Shown here piece after piece: positions 40,849 through 50,862 of a stretch of 64,000 nucleotides of DNA. The position numbers were made by a program, and so were the translations under genes. The stretch is from Burkholderia humptydooensis (GTDB taxonomy: Bacteria; Pseudomonadota; Gammaproteobacteria; Burkholderiales; Burkholderiaceae): contig NZ_CP013380.1 of assembly GCF_001513745.1 (NCBI RefSeq), forward strand, positions 558,001 through 622,000, given 5' to 3'. The first letter of the stretch is position 1, and every line of letters begins with the position of its first letter. A model generated the notes under the pieces. The model did no database searches and was not told the DNA's origin. It worked only from the letters and a program-made list of their open reading frames with translations.

Positions 40849-42375
40849 TCAGAGTGTTTGCGGATCGGCTACCGGAAGGCTTGGTGGCGGCGCGGGGAGG
40901 GTTAGGCCGGGGACACGGATACGGCCCATAGCCTCTACGAGCGGGCGGAGCGGGTAAAATTCAGCGCCATATCCACCCGACGCATCGCCATCGTTGTGAC
41001 CTTGCAATGCGTCCGCGACCTCTTTCGGCACGCCGGAGTCGCGGCACATGTCCTTGAAGCCGTGCCGGAACGAATGGTAGACCATACGCGAATCGGTGAT
41101 CTTGCAGACCCCGCGCAGATATTTACCGAACCACTTTGACCATTGCGCGGACTCCTCCCCGTGCTTGTTGGCGACGAGTGCTGAGAAAATGCGAGGCTTT
41201 CCGCGCTGGGCGTGCACATACTCTACGAACCCGCGCTCAAGTAGTTCCGGGTGGATGGGAATGCGTCGCACGCTGCCCGCGTTTTTGACGGTCTGGCCAT
41301 CCCCGGCATCCGTGATGCGCAGCACGGCGGAAGATTTCACGCTGCTGTTTGAGGTGTGGTAACTCTCGGTGTAAATGTCGTCGGGGCGCAATTGGGCCAG
41401 TTCCTCTAGCCGTGCGCCTGTGAACAAGCCAAGTAGCGGCAACCAATACGCTGCCTCTCCCGCGCCGCCAACCGGGCGCAAATTCCGTGTGTAGACGGGA
41501 CTGGAAAAGATCGCGGTGAGGGCGGGTACATCGAACGAGATGCGGGTTTTGCCTCTCACAGTGCCTTTGACCTGAACACGGACGCGATGGGCGGCGTTCT
41601 CCGAGACCAGTAGATTATCTTTTGCGTAGTTCAGCAGCGTCCCGAGCAGTTCTAGTTGCTTGTTTGTGTTGACAGGTGTTTGACCGGTTTCGAGAAGCTT
41701 GTCCTTAAAGGCGATGACATGTGCGCGTGTGATCCCCGCGACCGGGACGCGCCCCACATGTGAGTAGAACCGCTCTACGATCAATTCCGCCTTGCGTACC
41801 GTTCGAGACTCGGGCTTGCGCTCCCCGGCCCATTTCTCAACGAGCGCGGCAAGATGACCCGATGACGCGCCGCCGCGTGTTTCTGAGGATGCTATCTGCG
41901 GAGGTACGGAGGCTGTCAGCGCGGAAGGTGTACCGGACGCGCGGGCGATCAAGACCCCGTGTGCGAATGTGCGGGCGTGCTTGAGGCGCTGCTTGTGGTA
42001 GGCGTCGTCGGCATCTTTGGGCCACAGCACGGCCACTTGCTCGCCGTCGCAGTCGCAGATGACGTAAGAGCCGGGGCGGCGCGGGTCAACTTTTGCGGTG
42101 CGGCCAGTCGGTACACTCTCGGACGTAACGGGATCAAGAATGAGTTCCCGCAGTTCGACGGTTTGCGGCACATCTCCGGTCGGCTGTCGAAGTGCGGCAA
42201 ATTCTTGATCGAGCCGGTAACTTTCCTCCCGGACGCGCTCGCGCGCTTTGGCGGGTTCGGACGTGCCAAGAGCTTTGACTATCTCTTTGCGGCCGCGATA
42301 GTGCGAGATTAGATCAAGTGGAATTTTGCGGCGGATGTAATACCGGGTGCCGCGCTTGAGGAGATGATTTGTCAT
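40849..42375 (-). CDS. Tyrosine integrase of element 1
   Basis: This 508-residue site-specific recombinase begins MTNHLLKRGTRYYIRRKIP with an N-terminal arm-binding domain; a core-binding domain covers about residues 170-260. The catalytic domain shows R322 in FTGARLEEL, H434 and R437 in HSFRHGF, H460 in LQGH and the nucleophile candidate Y469 in GGYG. It starts 95 bases inside the tRNA-derived repeat at 42470, so it probably integrates at the tRNA-Pro 3' end. It is intact. Confidence 0.93.
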   Translation of the reverse strand: MTNHLLKRGTRYYIRRKIPLDLISHYRGRKEIVKALGTSEPAKARERVREESYRLDQEFAALRQPTGDVPQTVELRELILDPVTSESVPTGRTAKVDPRRPGSYVICDCDGEQVAVLWPKDADDAYHKQRLKHARTFAHGVLIARASGTPSALTASVPPQIASSETRGGASSGHLAALVEKWAGERKPESRTVRKAELIVERFYSHVGRVPVAGITRAHVIAFKDKLLETGQTPVNTNKQLELLGTLLNYAKDNLLVSENAAHRVRVQVKGTVRGKTRISFDVPALTAIFSSPVYTRNLRPVGGAGEAAYWLPLLGLFTGARLEELAQLRPDDIYTESYHTSNSSVKSSAVLRITDAGDGQTVKNAGSVRRIPIHPELLERGFVEYVHAQRGKPRIFSALVANKHGEESAQWSKWFGKYLRGVCKITDSRMVYHSFRHGFKDMCRDSGVPKEVADALQGHNDGDASGGYGAEFYPLRPLVEAMGRIRVPGLTLPAPPPSLPVADPQTL

Positions 42376-42469
42376 AGCTTACGGAACAGTAGGTGTATGT
42401 TACACCGGCTGCTACCGCTCCGTAAGCCATTGATCTTGCTGATTTTTCCAACCAATCAACAAGTTAGAT

Positions 42470-42516
42470 TGGTCGGGGTGAGAGGATTCGAACCTCCGGC
42501 CTCTACGTCCCGAACG
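42470..42516 (-). repeat. Middle attachment repeat: 47-bp tRNA-Pro 3' fragment
   Basis: Forty-seven bases starting TGGTCGGGGTGAGAGGATTC are identical to the intact tRNA-Pro gene (62872-62918), covering the 3' end through the anticodon loop. It is therefore the shared boundary (attL/attR) between elements 1 and 2. It is a tRNA fragment, not a gene. Confidence 0.93.
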
Positions 42517-42632
42517 CGATTTCCCCGCCTGATACGATGCTCCGGATTGCGGTCGATGCATTATAAATCAATGGCTTGCGCTTGGGTTCGCTCCATTTCG
42601 CGCACCTGCGCGCAGTGGCGATATGGGGGGAG

Positions 42633-42652
42633 TTGCCACTGATTTGCCACTG
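42633..42652 (+). repeat. Arm-type repeat, left end of element 2
   Basis: TTGCCACTGATTTGCCACTG, a tandem of two TTGCCACTG units, is present here and again, 20 of 20 bases identical and in the same orientation, at 62796-62815. Tyrosine integrases usually bind such arm sites beside the core. This copy lies 117 bases inside the core repeat. Confidence 0.7.
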
Positions 42653-42770
42653 ACCTCGTCGGCCGTAGCGAGTATATGGGTGCGGCTGGTCGTCGATTTC
42701 GCGAAATAGTTCGGGCCATGCCCGGCAGGCGGTTCTATACGGCCGAACCTCAACCTCGGTGCGTACTGCC

Positions 42771-43100
42771 ATGACCTCTCATCACGAATCTTTCACACCT
42801 CTTACGAAGCAGGCGGTTGCCGACGTCTTGGGCATTTCTGTCCGGTCCGTGGAGAACTGGATAAACGACGGCACCTTGCCGGCGCCGGTGAAGCTGGGCA
42901 ACCGTGTTTACTGGCACCCCGACGTCTTTTTCGGGTGGCTGTCGCGGCGGTTGCTCGAGCCTGTCGCGGAATGGACAGGAGAGAGGGTCGCACCAGCCCA
43001 TAGGCCTCCGAAGCCAGTCACAAAACTGCCCGAATCAGTTGCGGCGGGCCTGCGAGCTAGTACGGACAAGAAATTGGCGCGTTTGCAGGGCGAGTGTTGA
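42771..43100 (+). CDS. AlpA/MerR-type helix-turn-helix protein, excisionase-like
   Basis: The 109-residue protein has an N-terminal winged HTH (LTKQAVADVLGISVRSVENWINDGTLP then VKLGNRVYWHPDVFFGWL), typical of AlpA and excisionase families. Placement near the left end of element 2 suits a recombination directionality factor that binds the core region. ATG 42771 was chosen; GTG 42759 in the same frame is possible. The C-terminal half is charged and unassigned. Confidence 0.75.
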   Translation: MTSHHESFTPLTKQAVADVLGISVRSVENWINDGTLPAPVKLGNRVYWHPDVFFGWLSRRLLEPVAEWTGERVAPAHRPPKPVTKLPESVAAGLRASTDKKLARLQGEC

Positions 43101-43371
43101 CACGCTGCGTGGCGTGTACGGCGACGGCGGGCTGGGTTAAACCTTCCCGTTTTCCCCGCCGATAACTGGTCAGAAAGACTCCCCCGCCGCCCTCCCGAGG
43201 GGTGTACAAGAGACATGTATGGATATACAGTGGTGGTGGCGCGCCCGCTCGCATCCTGCGGGGGTTGGTGAAGTGCGTGCCGTAGATGGCATAATGGCGA
43301 GCGCCCCGCGCCTGCGCGCGAAGCGATGGGCCATATCCAATGAAAACTAATCTCGACGCTTTGTGGCGCAA

Positions 43372-44736
43372 ATGAAGTCTTTCCGTTTCGTCGACTTGTT
43401 CGCGGGGCTCGGCGGCTTTCACCTGGCGCTCCAGCGCCTAGGCGGAACCTGTGTCTACGCTGCTGAATGGCAGGAGCACCTTCGCGACCTGTATGAGGTC
43501 AATTTCGGGCTGAGGCCGGAAGGTGACATTACGCTGATATCACCAAAGGACGTCCCAAGTCATGATGTGCTGACTGCGGGTTTTCCGTGCCAGCCGTTTT
43601 CAAAAGCAGGTGACCAACTCGGCTTCGAATGCACGAAGCAAGGTAATCTGTTTTTCAATGTCGAGGCCATCTTGAAAGAGAAAATGCCTCGATTTTTTAT
43701 TCTTGAGAATGTCCCGAATCTGCTTAAGCACGATGGTGGGCGGACATGGGAAAAGATTCAGGAAAAACTCGGCCTCGGCCCGGATGGATTGGGCTATCAC
43801 ATCAGAGCCGAGAAATTGTCGCCACACAACTTTGGCATACCGCAGATTCGAGAACGGGTCTACATCGTGGGCTCGACAGAACCGCTAACCAGCTTTCAGT
43901 GGCCGGAAATGATTGACGCTACGACGTCTATCGAGACCATTCTGGACAAAAATCCAGACGACGCGAGACAGCTTTCCGCGCAGGTCAAGGAGTGCCTGGA
44001 GGTTTGGAATGACTTCCTGGCCCGTAGTCCACTGACAGTCGAATTGCCATCGTTTCCGCTGTGGTCGATGGAATGGGGAGCAACGTACCCCTTCGAAGAA
44101 TCAACGCCGTATGCCGCTCTGACCGAAAAGGGAAAGCGCGGTCTGTTCGATATGCGCGGGTCACATGGCGTTCGACTGGGGGACTGGGAGTCCGTGGATG
44201 ACCGCTGGGCAGCATTGCCCAGCCATGCTCGCACGGAGCAGTATGAGTTTCCTAAGTGGAAGCGCGACTTCATCCGGCAAAATCGAAAGTTTTATGCCGA
44301 TAACAAGAAGTGGATTGACCCTTGGCTTCCGAAGATTCTCAAATTCCCTTCCAGCCTGCAAAAGCTTGAGTGGAACGTGAAGGGCGGCGAGCGAAACATC
44401 TGGGCGTACGTGCTGCAATTCAGAGCGTCGGGCGTGCGCGTGAAGCGCCGGACCACAGCCCCCAGCCTGATTGCAATGACCGATACGCAGGTGCCGATTA
44501 TTGGCTGGGAGCGGCGATACATGACGCCCCGGGAATGTGCACGACTGCAAAGCCTGGAGGGGCTGGAGCAGTTACCGCCCACTCCTACCAAAGCCTTCCA
44601 TGCATTGGGGAACGCTGTAAATTCTAGGGTGGTCGAGTTTGTCGCAGCGGCGCTGTTGAACGGCACCCGGCGGTCGAATCTGCCAACCGCGCGTGGTAGC
44701 CGGGCTGACCGCCACCCAGCGGAGACACCGGCGTGA
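43372..44736 (+). CDS. DNA (cytosine-5) methyltransferase
   Basis: This C5-methylase of about 454 residues has motif I FAGLGG (about residue 10), motif IV FPCQPF with catalytic Cys 73, motif VI LENV (111-114), motif VIII-like region and motif X GNAVNS near the C-terminus. It would protect host DNA by methylating a sequence whose identity is unknown. GTG 43363 is an alternative start. It heads an operon with an overlapping GTGA junction to the next gene, and a convergent Vsr repair gene follows the operon. Its GC content is lower than the backbone genes. Confidence 0.93.
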   Translation: MKSFRFVDLFAGLGGFHLALQRLGGTCVYAAEWQEHLRDLYEVNFGLRPEGDITLISPKDVPSHDVLTAGFPCQPFSKAGDQLGFECTKQGNLFFNVEAILKEKMPRFFILENVPNLLKHDGGRTWEKIQEKLGLGPDGLGYHIRAEKLSPHNFGIPQIRERVYIVGSTEPLTSFQWPEMIDATTSIETILDKNPDDARQLSAQVKECLEVWNDFLARSPLTVELPSFPLWSMEWGATYPFEESTPYAALTEKGKRGLFDMRGSHGVRLGDWESVDDRWAALPSHARTEQYEFPKWKRDFIRQNRKFYADNKKWIDPWLPKILKFPSSLQKLEWNVKGGERNIWAYVLQFRASGVRVKRRTTAPSLIAMTDTQVPIIGWERRYMTPRECARLQSLEGLEQLPPTPTKAFHALGNAVNSRVVEFVAAALLNGTRRSNLPTARGSRADRHPAETPA

Positions 44737-46322
44737 CAGGAGAGAGCTATGAGCACGTAACTAAGGTCGGCATTCGGCCGAAGGTATCGATGCTCTCGGT
44801 ACTTTCGAGACTGAACTACAAAGCCTGGTTCGCCGTAGCCGAGTTCGTCGACAACAGCATTCAGAGCTATTTCGCAAACCGTCGGCAGTTGCAGCGCCTG
44901 CATGGAGACAGCTTCGTCCTCAAGGTTGTCATCCGGTTGGACGCCGCGAGTCGACTTATTGAAATCACTGACAATGCTGCGGGCATTCAGGGGCGCGATT
45001 TCCCGCGAGCGTTCCGCCCGGCCGAGGTGCCCCCGGACCGCAGTGGGCTGTCCGAATTTGGCATGGGCATGAAGACCGCTGCCTGCTGGTTCACGAATAC
45101 ATGGAGCGTCAGAACGAAAGCTCTTGGCGAGCCGGTGGAGCGAACGGTCCGGTTCGACATTCACGACATCCTCGAGGCAAATCTGGATGACCTGAACGTC
45201 CAAGAGACGCGGGCGAATCCGTCGTCTCACTACACCGTGGTCCGGCTTGAAAACCTGGGCAAGAAATTTCCCCAGACGAAGACACAAAAGAAACTGCGCG
45301 ACCACCTCGCCAGCATCTACCGGGTCTATATCCGCACAGGCGAAGTCGAACTCTATTTCGGCGACGACAACTCGCGGTTGATGTATGAAGAGCCGGAGAG
45401 TCTCGTCGCACCCCCGCACAATGCCCCTAACTCACTGCCAGTGCAGTGGCGCAAGGAAATCAATTTTGACTTGCCCGGTGGCCGGCGCGTATGGGGCTTT
45501 GCAGCGCTGCGGCGTGAGGCATCTACGTCACATGCCGGCTTTGCGCTGTTTCGTCGAAATCGATTGATAGTGGGCAGCGATGACGAGACGTACAGGCCGC
45601 ACGAAGTCTTCGGCAACACAAATAGCTATCGCTATCAACGGCTTTTCGGAGAACTCCACGTTGAGGGATTCGAGGTCAGCCATACGAAGGACGGGTTCAG
45701 TTGGGACGAGTACGAGGAGGAATTCCTTGAAAGTCTTCGAGACCATCTGGAGGCTGAGCCGCTGAATCTCTTGAGGCAAGCTGAGCAGTACCGCGCCCGG
45801 CCATCCAAGACGGCGCTGCAGCCTCTGCTCAATGCGGCATCGCGGTCATTGGCTCTCGACATGGAAGAGCGCGGCGGGCCAGCGCTTTCCGGTGACGCGA
45901 ATTCTGAGGGCCCGTCAGACGAGGGCTTCATACAGGAGCCGGGTCCAACGGATGACGCGGCGGCACCTCTTGTCGCGACAGAGAAGGCATTCTCGGTCCT
46001 AGTCGACGGTGCGGTGTGGAATGTCGCCGTGCGAACATTGGTCGACCCGGCCATCACGGATTGGCTCAAGGTGGGCAAAACCGAGCGTTCGCAATTGGGC
46101 CAGTTGTCGGTCAATGACGTTGCAATTGATGTGTCGATGGCGCACCCGTTTGTGCAGCAATTCATCGGCCCCAGAAACGAAAATGCTGAGCTTTTTCTTC
46201 GATTTGCGGTTGGGGTCGCCTTGGCAGCAGTAAAGGCGAGTCGTGGAGGCTACCCGTCCGCCCCTATGTTGAGCTGGATGAACCGGCTCCTGCGTGAATC
46301 GCTCACTGGAGACAGCGAATGA
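44733..46322 (+). CDS. GHKL ATPase of the Z1/MORC-type restriction system
   Basis: A 529-residue GHKL (Hsp90/MutL-like) ATPase. The N-box is AEFVDNS (Glu 37, Asn 41), the G1 box ITDNAAGI (Asp 80, Gly 84), and the G2 lid is FGMGMKTAA (about 109-117), so ATP binding is likely intact. The C-terminal half has no known domain. GTG 44733 overlaps the methylase stop and the Z1 gene starts within this stop codon, indicating translation of three proteins together. Comparative genomics by Iyer, Abhiman and Aravind linked this architecture to R-M loci. The biochemical role is unproven. Confidence 0.85.
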   Translation: MTGESYEHVTKVGIRPKVSMLSVLSRLNYKAWFAVAEFVDNSIQSYFANRRQLQRLHGDSFVLKVVIRLDAASRLIEITDNAAGIQGRDFPRAFRPAEVPPDRSGLSEFGMGMKTAACWFTNTWSVRTKALGEPVERTVRFDIHDILEANLDDLNVQETRANPSSHYTVVRLENLGKKFPQTKTQKKLRDHLASIYRVYIRTGEVELYFGDDNSRLMYEEPESLVAPPHNAPNSLPVQWRKEINFDLPGGRRVWGFAALRREASTSHAGFALFRRNRLIVGSDDETYRPHEVFGNTNSYRYQRLFGELHVEGFEVSHTKDGFSWDEYEEEFLESLRDHLEAEPLNLLRQAEQYRARPSKTALQPLLNAASRSLALDMEERGGPALSGDANSEGPSDEGFIQEPGPTDDAAAPLVATEKAFSVLVDGAVWNVAVRTLVDPAITDWLKVGKTERSQLGQLSVNDVAIDVSMAHPFVQQFIGPRNENAELFLRFAVGVALAAVKASRGGYPSAPMLSWMNRLLRESLTGDSE

Positions 46323-48559
46323 GCGTCGTGGTCAAAGAGTTGAAGGATGTGCGGCCGCCACTGCTGTGGGAGCCGGCGGTCGGCGCAGAGACTGACGACT
46401 TCGTTAAGCGGAAGCAGGCAAACGACCAGATTCCGCCGGAGGCACTGCAGCGGGTTGTATTCGAAGCCCAGCAAATCTTGGGCCGGTGCGTGAACCCGGG
46501 CGAACCACCGGAGGGTGCGACTGGGCTGGCCGTCGGCTATGTCCAGAGTGGCAAGACCTTGTCGTTCACGACGTTGGCAGCACTTGCCCGCGACAACGGC
46601 TATGGAATGGTAGTGCTCATTGCTGGCGTGCTCGACAATCTGCTTAAGCAGACGCTCACGCGCCTGACGACCGACCTCAATCTTGCCGGAGGGCTTGCCC
46701 GGCCGTGGGTACTGATTGATAGGCCAACGCCAGACAAAGCATCCGAGACTCAGTTGCGGCAGCATCTTGCGAAGTGGAGCGACCCGAGCCTTTCACCCCT
46801 GAAGAAACGCACGGTGATGGTCGTCGTGCTGAAGAACCACAAGCGCATGGGGAACCTTCGGGCGTGCCTGAAGGGCCTCGACCTAAGCGCGGTACCGACT
46901 CTGGTCATCGACGACGAGGCAGACCAGGCGAGCCTGAATAACTTCGCTTACGCGAACAGACGCACTGGAAGCAATAAGAAGAGTTCGAACTATAGCGAAG
47001 TTACGGCACTGAAGGCGCTTCTGCCGCACCATACCTACGTTCAGTACACGGCGACGCCGCAGGCGCCGCTGCTTGTCGGGCTTTCGGATGCATTATCGCC
47101 GACCTTCGCGGAGCTACTAAGCCCTGGCGACGGATACGTCGGCGGCAAAGTGCTCTTCGCTCCGCTCGCGAAATATTCGCGGGCCATCCCCGACGCCGAA
47201 GCAGATGCTTCGCTTGCCACGTCGCCTGACGGACCGCCAAAGACACTTGTTGATGCGCTTCGGATTTTTCTCTTGGGTGCGTGCGCGGTTGAAGCCTCGG
47301 GGAAAGTCGCTCATCGCACGATGATGATTCACCCATCGCAGCAAACCGCGTTTCACAACGACTACCAGGTCTGGATTGCTGACCTCATGGATGCCTGGCG
47401 CCCCATGGCGAGCGACGAGGCCCTGAAGGATGAGTTCTTTGAGGATTTCCGCAAGGCGCACGCCGACCTTGCAGAGACCGTCGGCGACACGCTTCCGTCG
47501 TTGGAGGAACTGGCGTTGCATATGCCGTACGTCCTGAAGACGGTGAACTATCGAGAAGTCAATTCTACCGGCCCGGGCTCCGAGCCCGTGGACTGGTCCG
47601 GATGCGAGTATTGGATTCTGGTCGGGGGAGCAAAGCTCGACCGGGGCTTCACCGTCGAGGGGCTCACCGTTACCTACATGCCCCGTCCGATAGGAACCGG
47701 CAATGCGGACAATCTCCAGCAGCGTGCGCGGTTCTACGGCTATAAGCAGAAGTACATCGGCTACTGCCGCGTGTACTTGAGACGAGATGTTAAGGACGCT
47801 TTCCGCAACTACGTCGAGCACGAAGAAGCGATACACGAGAGCCTCCGAAAGACTCGAGGTGAGCCGCTGAGCAAGTGGAACCGCCAGTTCACGCTCGACG
47901 GGGCTATGAATCCCACCCGGCGCAATGTCATTGGCATTCCCCTGGACGAGGTTGTCGCGTCGAACTGGGTCCATCCGAAAGCGGCGCATGTTGACCCACA
48001 CTGCGTTGAAGACAATCGCCAAGTCTTCAAGGACTTCATCGCGCAGTTGGGAGGGCTCGACAACGGAGTGGCCGCCAACGATGTGGACCCCGACCGCTAC
48101 ATCGACAAGCGCGCAGGCAAGAAGAACATTCTGTTCGAGAATGTGTCTCTTGAGTCGGTCATCGATGACCTACTTGAGCGATTGCGAATGGGCGACGGCG
48201 ATGACGCCGTGCTGAGGGTAGGCTGCGTTCTCGCATTACGCCAACTCATCAAGGATGGGCAGACGCACGCAGATGTCTTCATCATTGGCGAACTGGTTGC
48301 GCAAAATCGTAGTAAGAAGGCTGGGGCGATTAACCAGGTTTTCCAGGGTAAGAATCCCGACACTACTGACCGCTCTCAGTTGTTGTACGGAGGTGACCGA
48401 GAGTTCGTATCGGCGAGCCGAGTTTCTCTGCATCTTCGGACTTTCAATCTGCTGAACGCGAGTACGAAGGTGCCGGAAGAGCGGGACGTACCATGGTTCG
48501 CGATGCACGTGCCCGAGTCGCTCAAGAAGCGGTTGCTGATACAGGCGGAGGGCGTATAA
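46319..48559 (+). CDS. Z1 domain helicase-like protein
   Basis: This 746-residue protein has a P-loop GYVQSGKTLSF (residues 73-83), Walker B VIDDEAD (196-202) and a QYTATPQ motif (242-248) of superfamily 2 type. The central Z1 domain is visible as DRGFTVEGLTVTYMPRP followed by QQRARFYGY. SF2 proteins use ATP to remodel nucleic acids; here it could be the motor of the defence complex. It overlaps the GHKL gene and abuts the nuclease-like gene. No nuclease motif is evident in this chain. Confidence 0.87.
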   Translation: MSVVVKELKDVRPPLLWEPAVGAETDDFVKRKQANDQIPPEALQRVVFEAQQILGRCVNPGEPPEGATGLAVGYVQSGKTLSFTTLAALARDNGYGMVVLIAGVLDNLLKQTLTRLTTDLNLAGGLARPWVLIDRPTPDKASETQLRQHLAKWSDPSLSPLKKRTVMVVVLKNHKRMGNLRACLKGLDLSAVPTLVIDDEADQASLNNFAYANRRTGSNKKSSNYSEVTALKALLPHHTYVQYTATPQAPLLVGLSDALSPTFAELLSPGDGYVGGKVLFAPLAKYSRAIPDAEADASLATSPDGPPKTLVDALRIFLLGACAVEASGKVAHRTMMIHPSQQTAFHNDYQVWIADLMDAWRPMASDEALKDEFFEDFRKAHADLAETVGDTLPSLEELALHMPYVLKTVNYREVNSTGPGSEPVDWSGCEYWILVGGAKLDRGFTVEGLTVTYMPRPIGTGNADNLQQRARFYGYKQKYIGYCRVYLRRDVKDAFRNYVEHEEAIHESLRKTRGEPLSKWNRQFTLDGAMNPTRRNVIGIPLDEVVASNWVHPKAAHVDPHCVEDNRQVFKDFIAQLGGLDNGVAANDVDPDRYIDKRAGKKNILFENVSLESVIDDLLERLRMGDGDDAVLRVGCVLALRQLIKDGQTHADVFIIGELVAQNRSKKAGAINQVFQGKNPDTTDRSQLLYGGDREFVSASRVSLHLRTFNLLNASTKVPEERDVPWFAMHVPESLKKRLLIQAEGV

Positions 48560-49519
48560 GTGCCGGCTTCTTTGTGGCAGCGGTTCCAGGCGCTTAAAAA
48601 ATCTAACGATGGCGAAGCGTCGGGGACAATCCGTTGCGGTGTAGGACAAAGGCATCTCCTGCTGAAAGGTGAGCGCGACGAACCGATTCTTTTGCTCGCG
48701 ACGGCACAAAGGCGCTCGCCTCGGGCGCCTATCAGGCTTAAGCACGTTAGCATCCAGTTCGATGCTCGCTATGAGGTGACCGCCACTGAAACCGGGAAGT
48801 CGTCGAGCGAATGGTTTTGCAAGGTGGCGTGTGACGCCAGTAGCGCATCGTTACATGGCTACTTTGTCGAACTGCTTGCGGCGACAGCGAATTCCCTTCC
48901 CGACCAACTTGATGATTCGGCAGTCGATGAGGCCGTCGAAGCGCTGATGGAGTTGTTCCGAAAAATGGCAATGCCGTCGCGGGCATCCATGACGGGACTC
49001 TGGGGAGAATTGCTTCTCATCAATGCCTCACCGTCACCACAGAGGATGGTGGACGCGTGGCATGTTGCGCCAACCGACGATTTCGATTTTGCCGCCGATG
49101 CATTCCGGATTGAGGTGAAGTCGACTTCCAGTGTAATTCGGGAGCACGAATTCTCGCTGCGGCAGGTTCGGTCCGGGCGGCCGGACGACTTCATAGCCAG
49201 TGTGGTGCTTCGTAGCAGCGCGGACGGACTATCAGTCCTAGACCTTGCACGCCGCATCACGCCGGAACTCACCGATGCGGGGCAGGCAAAGCTGTGGCAA
49301 CTGGTTATCGAGACCTTGGGCGACGACGCTGAATCGACCGAGTGGCAGACCTTTGATGTGGCGTCTGCGACCGCGTCGCTTATGCTGGTGCCAGCTAGGC
49401 ACATACCGGCGCCCACAATTGCAGCAGGTGACTCGCGATTTATCTCGGATGTGCGCTTCCGGGCGCAGATTGGAGAAATCTGCAGTCAACATGCGATGCC
49501 GCTTTCGGCGCTCCTTTAA
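48560..49519 (+). CDS. PD-(D/E)XK family protein (DUF4420 type)
   Basis: A 319-residue protein whose central part has GLWGELLLI (residues 146-154), an aspartate pair in DDFDFAADA (about 173-181) and FRIEVKSTS with Glu 185 and Lys 187. This arrangement matches the PD-(D/E)XK nuclease fold of DUF4420. It is the probable cutting subunit of the operon, but its activity and cofactor are unknown. GTG 48560 starts directly after the Z1 gene's stop. It is the last gene of the four-gene operon. Confidence 0.82.
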   Translation: MPASLWQRFQALKKSNDGEASGTIRCGVGQRHLLLKGERDEPILLLATAQRRSPRAPIRLKHVSIQFDARYEVTATETGKSSSEWFCKVACDASSASLHGYFVELLAATANSLPDQLDDSAVDEAVEALMELFRKMAMPSRASMTGLWGELLLINASPSPQRMVDAWHVAPTDDFDFAADAFRIEVKSTSSVIREHEFSLRQVRSGRPDDFIASVVLRSSADGLSVLDLARRITPELTDAGQAKLWQLVIETLGDDAESTEWQTFDVASATASLMLVPARHIPAPTIAAGDSRFISDVRFRAQIGEICSQHAMPLSALL

Positions 49520-49672
49520 GTTAGTGAGTTGCGAGGTGGTGGCGGCGGTGTCGTGCGAGAGGGGGGGGCGCCGTCGACCACGTCGGTAATATTCACCTGG
49601 AACCGCGATTGTGCTGCTGATGCGGGAATCAGTCGTTGCCGGGTTCGCCGTTCAATGTGGCTCAGGCGAGGT

Positions 49673-50113
49673 TTATTCGCCGTCGAGGAACAGCCGCAGC
49701 CGCTCCGGCAGGTCTTCTAAGGCCGATTCACACTCCCATACGACAAGGACTGACCATCCAGCTTTCTCCAGTTGCAGCATCGCCGCGGCATCGCGCTCGA
49801 TATTGCGATGGAGCTTGGGGTGCCAATAGTCGATGTTTGTCTTCGGGAGATTTGTTAGCGAGCACCCATGCTGGTGCCAGAAGCAGCCGTGCACAAACAG
49901 CGCTTTCCTCCGGCGCGCGAACACGATGTCTGGAGTGCCGGGCAGACTTTTGACATGGAGCCGATAGCGATATCCCATCCGCCAAAGGGTGCGCCGGACA
50001 ATCCATTCCGGTGCCGTGTCCCGGCTCCGGATGCGTCGCATTCTCTCGCTGAGGCTCGTGGCACGGGGCTTTCGGGATTTGAGCATGGCGGAAAGCTGGA
50101 CATGGGCGTACAT
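49673..50113 (-). CDS. vsr: Very short patch repair endonuclease
   Basis: Vsr nicks 5' of T in T:G mismatches arising from deamination of 5-methylcytosine. The 146-residue protein has the GTPDIVFARRRKALFVHGCFWHQHGC core with catalytic Asp 62 and zinc ligands near His 75 and Cys 77, and VVWECE toward the end. It converges with the methylase operon; Vsr genes often accompany Dcm-type methylases. It therefore belongs functionally to the same module. Either ATG 50113 or 50086 may be the start. Confidence 0.92.
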   Translation of the reverse strand: MYAHVQLSAMLKSRKPRATSLSERMRRIRSRDTAPEWIVRRTLWRMGYRYRLHVKSLPGTPDIVFARRRKALFVHGCFWHQHGCSLTNLPKTNIDYWHPKLHRNIERDAAAMLQLEKAGWSVLVVWECESALEDLPERLRLFLDGE

Positions 50114-50169
50114 GCGCTTCTGAATTTACTCCTGTCGGCGCCGGAGTGCGTCCCCGGCGTCTCCCCTAA

Positions 50170-50841
50170 CTACATGCGATTGAACTGACTCTTGAGTAGT
50201 GTGCCCATTCGTTCCGCGCCATCGTTGCTGCGCAGTCCCGCATAGTGCTTCTCCACGGTTTGGGTCCGGTCGTTCAGTACCAATGCCGCAGTTTTGTAGT
50301 CACCGCCGTCTGCCTTCAGGATTGACGTCGCGACCAGGTGGCGGAACGCGTGCGCGCTAATGCCGGCGCACCGCGGAAGGTACTTGCCGGTAAGCTCGTA
50401 GACACGCTTGCTCAAGTCGGCCCACGGCACATGCCCAATCTTGTCGCCCCGTTTTTGTGTTAGGAAGACCAGGTCGGTTGGCGCTCGCAGCAGCGTCGGA
50501 CGGCAAATGAACAGATATCGTTCAATGTCCGGCCAGCAGCTTGGCTGCACCATGCAGTCATAGTTGTGTTCACCCGCAGCGCCGCGGCGGTTCTTGAACT
50601 TGGTTTTCTGTATCCGAATCCACCACGATTTATCCAGGCGCTGATACAGCTCACCCGTATTGTCGGCACGCCATGTCAAGTGAGCCAGATTGCGCCGTCG
50701 GAGCGGATTGCTGGCCAGAATCTTGATGAGCATCATGTCGCGCGCCCACACGGCTTCCTTTCGTGGTAGGCCAATGGGACGGTCCCCCCGCATGCGCTGA
50801 AAGAGGTGGCTTCGCTCGTTCGGACAGTCTTCTGAGATTTT
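50170..50841 (-). pseudogene. C-terminal half of IS-split large tyrosine recombinase
   Basis: The stretch encodes a phage-integrase catalytic domain: SNPLRRRNLAHL (Arg), SAHAFRHLVATS (His-x-x-Arg) and VEKHYAGL (catalytic Tyr). It has no N-terminal DNA-binding part. The missing part lies on the same strand beyond the IS3-family element (52055-53442), which splits the gene. The reading frame starts inside the IS edge, so the fragment is not an intact gene. Confidence 0.8.
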
Positions 50842-50862
50842 TAAGTGGAACGTCCGAGGCAA

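Larger units (their letters stand above)
36643..42469. mobile_element. Element 1: tRNA-Pro integrated satellite-like island (about 5.8 kb)
   Basis: The unit lies between the 26-bp tRNA 3' fragment at 36643 and the 47-bp fragment at 42470. It encodes its own tyrosine integrase at the right edge adjacent to the second repeat, as is usual for elements inserted in tRNA 3' ends. Contents: C4-like antisense leader, small phage-type ORFs, serine recombinase, toxin and candidate immunity. No structural phage, replication or transfer genes were recognised, so a satellite or small integrative element is the best description. Confidence 0.75.
42376..42770. other. Junction region of elements 1 and 2
   Basis: Besides the att repeat (42470-42516) and the arm-like repeat (42633-42652), this 395-base stretch holds no convincing gene. 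It contains the start region of the leftward integrase and AT-rich sequence near 42555 (GCATTATAAATCAATGG). Confidence 0.4.

Noticed and set aside
42470..42516. tRNA gene
   Set aside because: 47-base fragment lacking the 5' half of the tRNA; attachment repeat only.
43101..43371. Short gene upstream of the methylase
   Set aside because: Only tiny frames; sequence near 43200-43300 is consistent with a promoter region rather than a gene.
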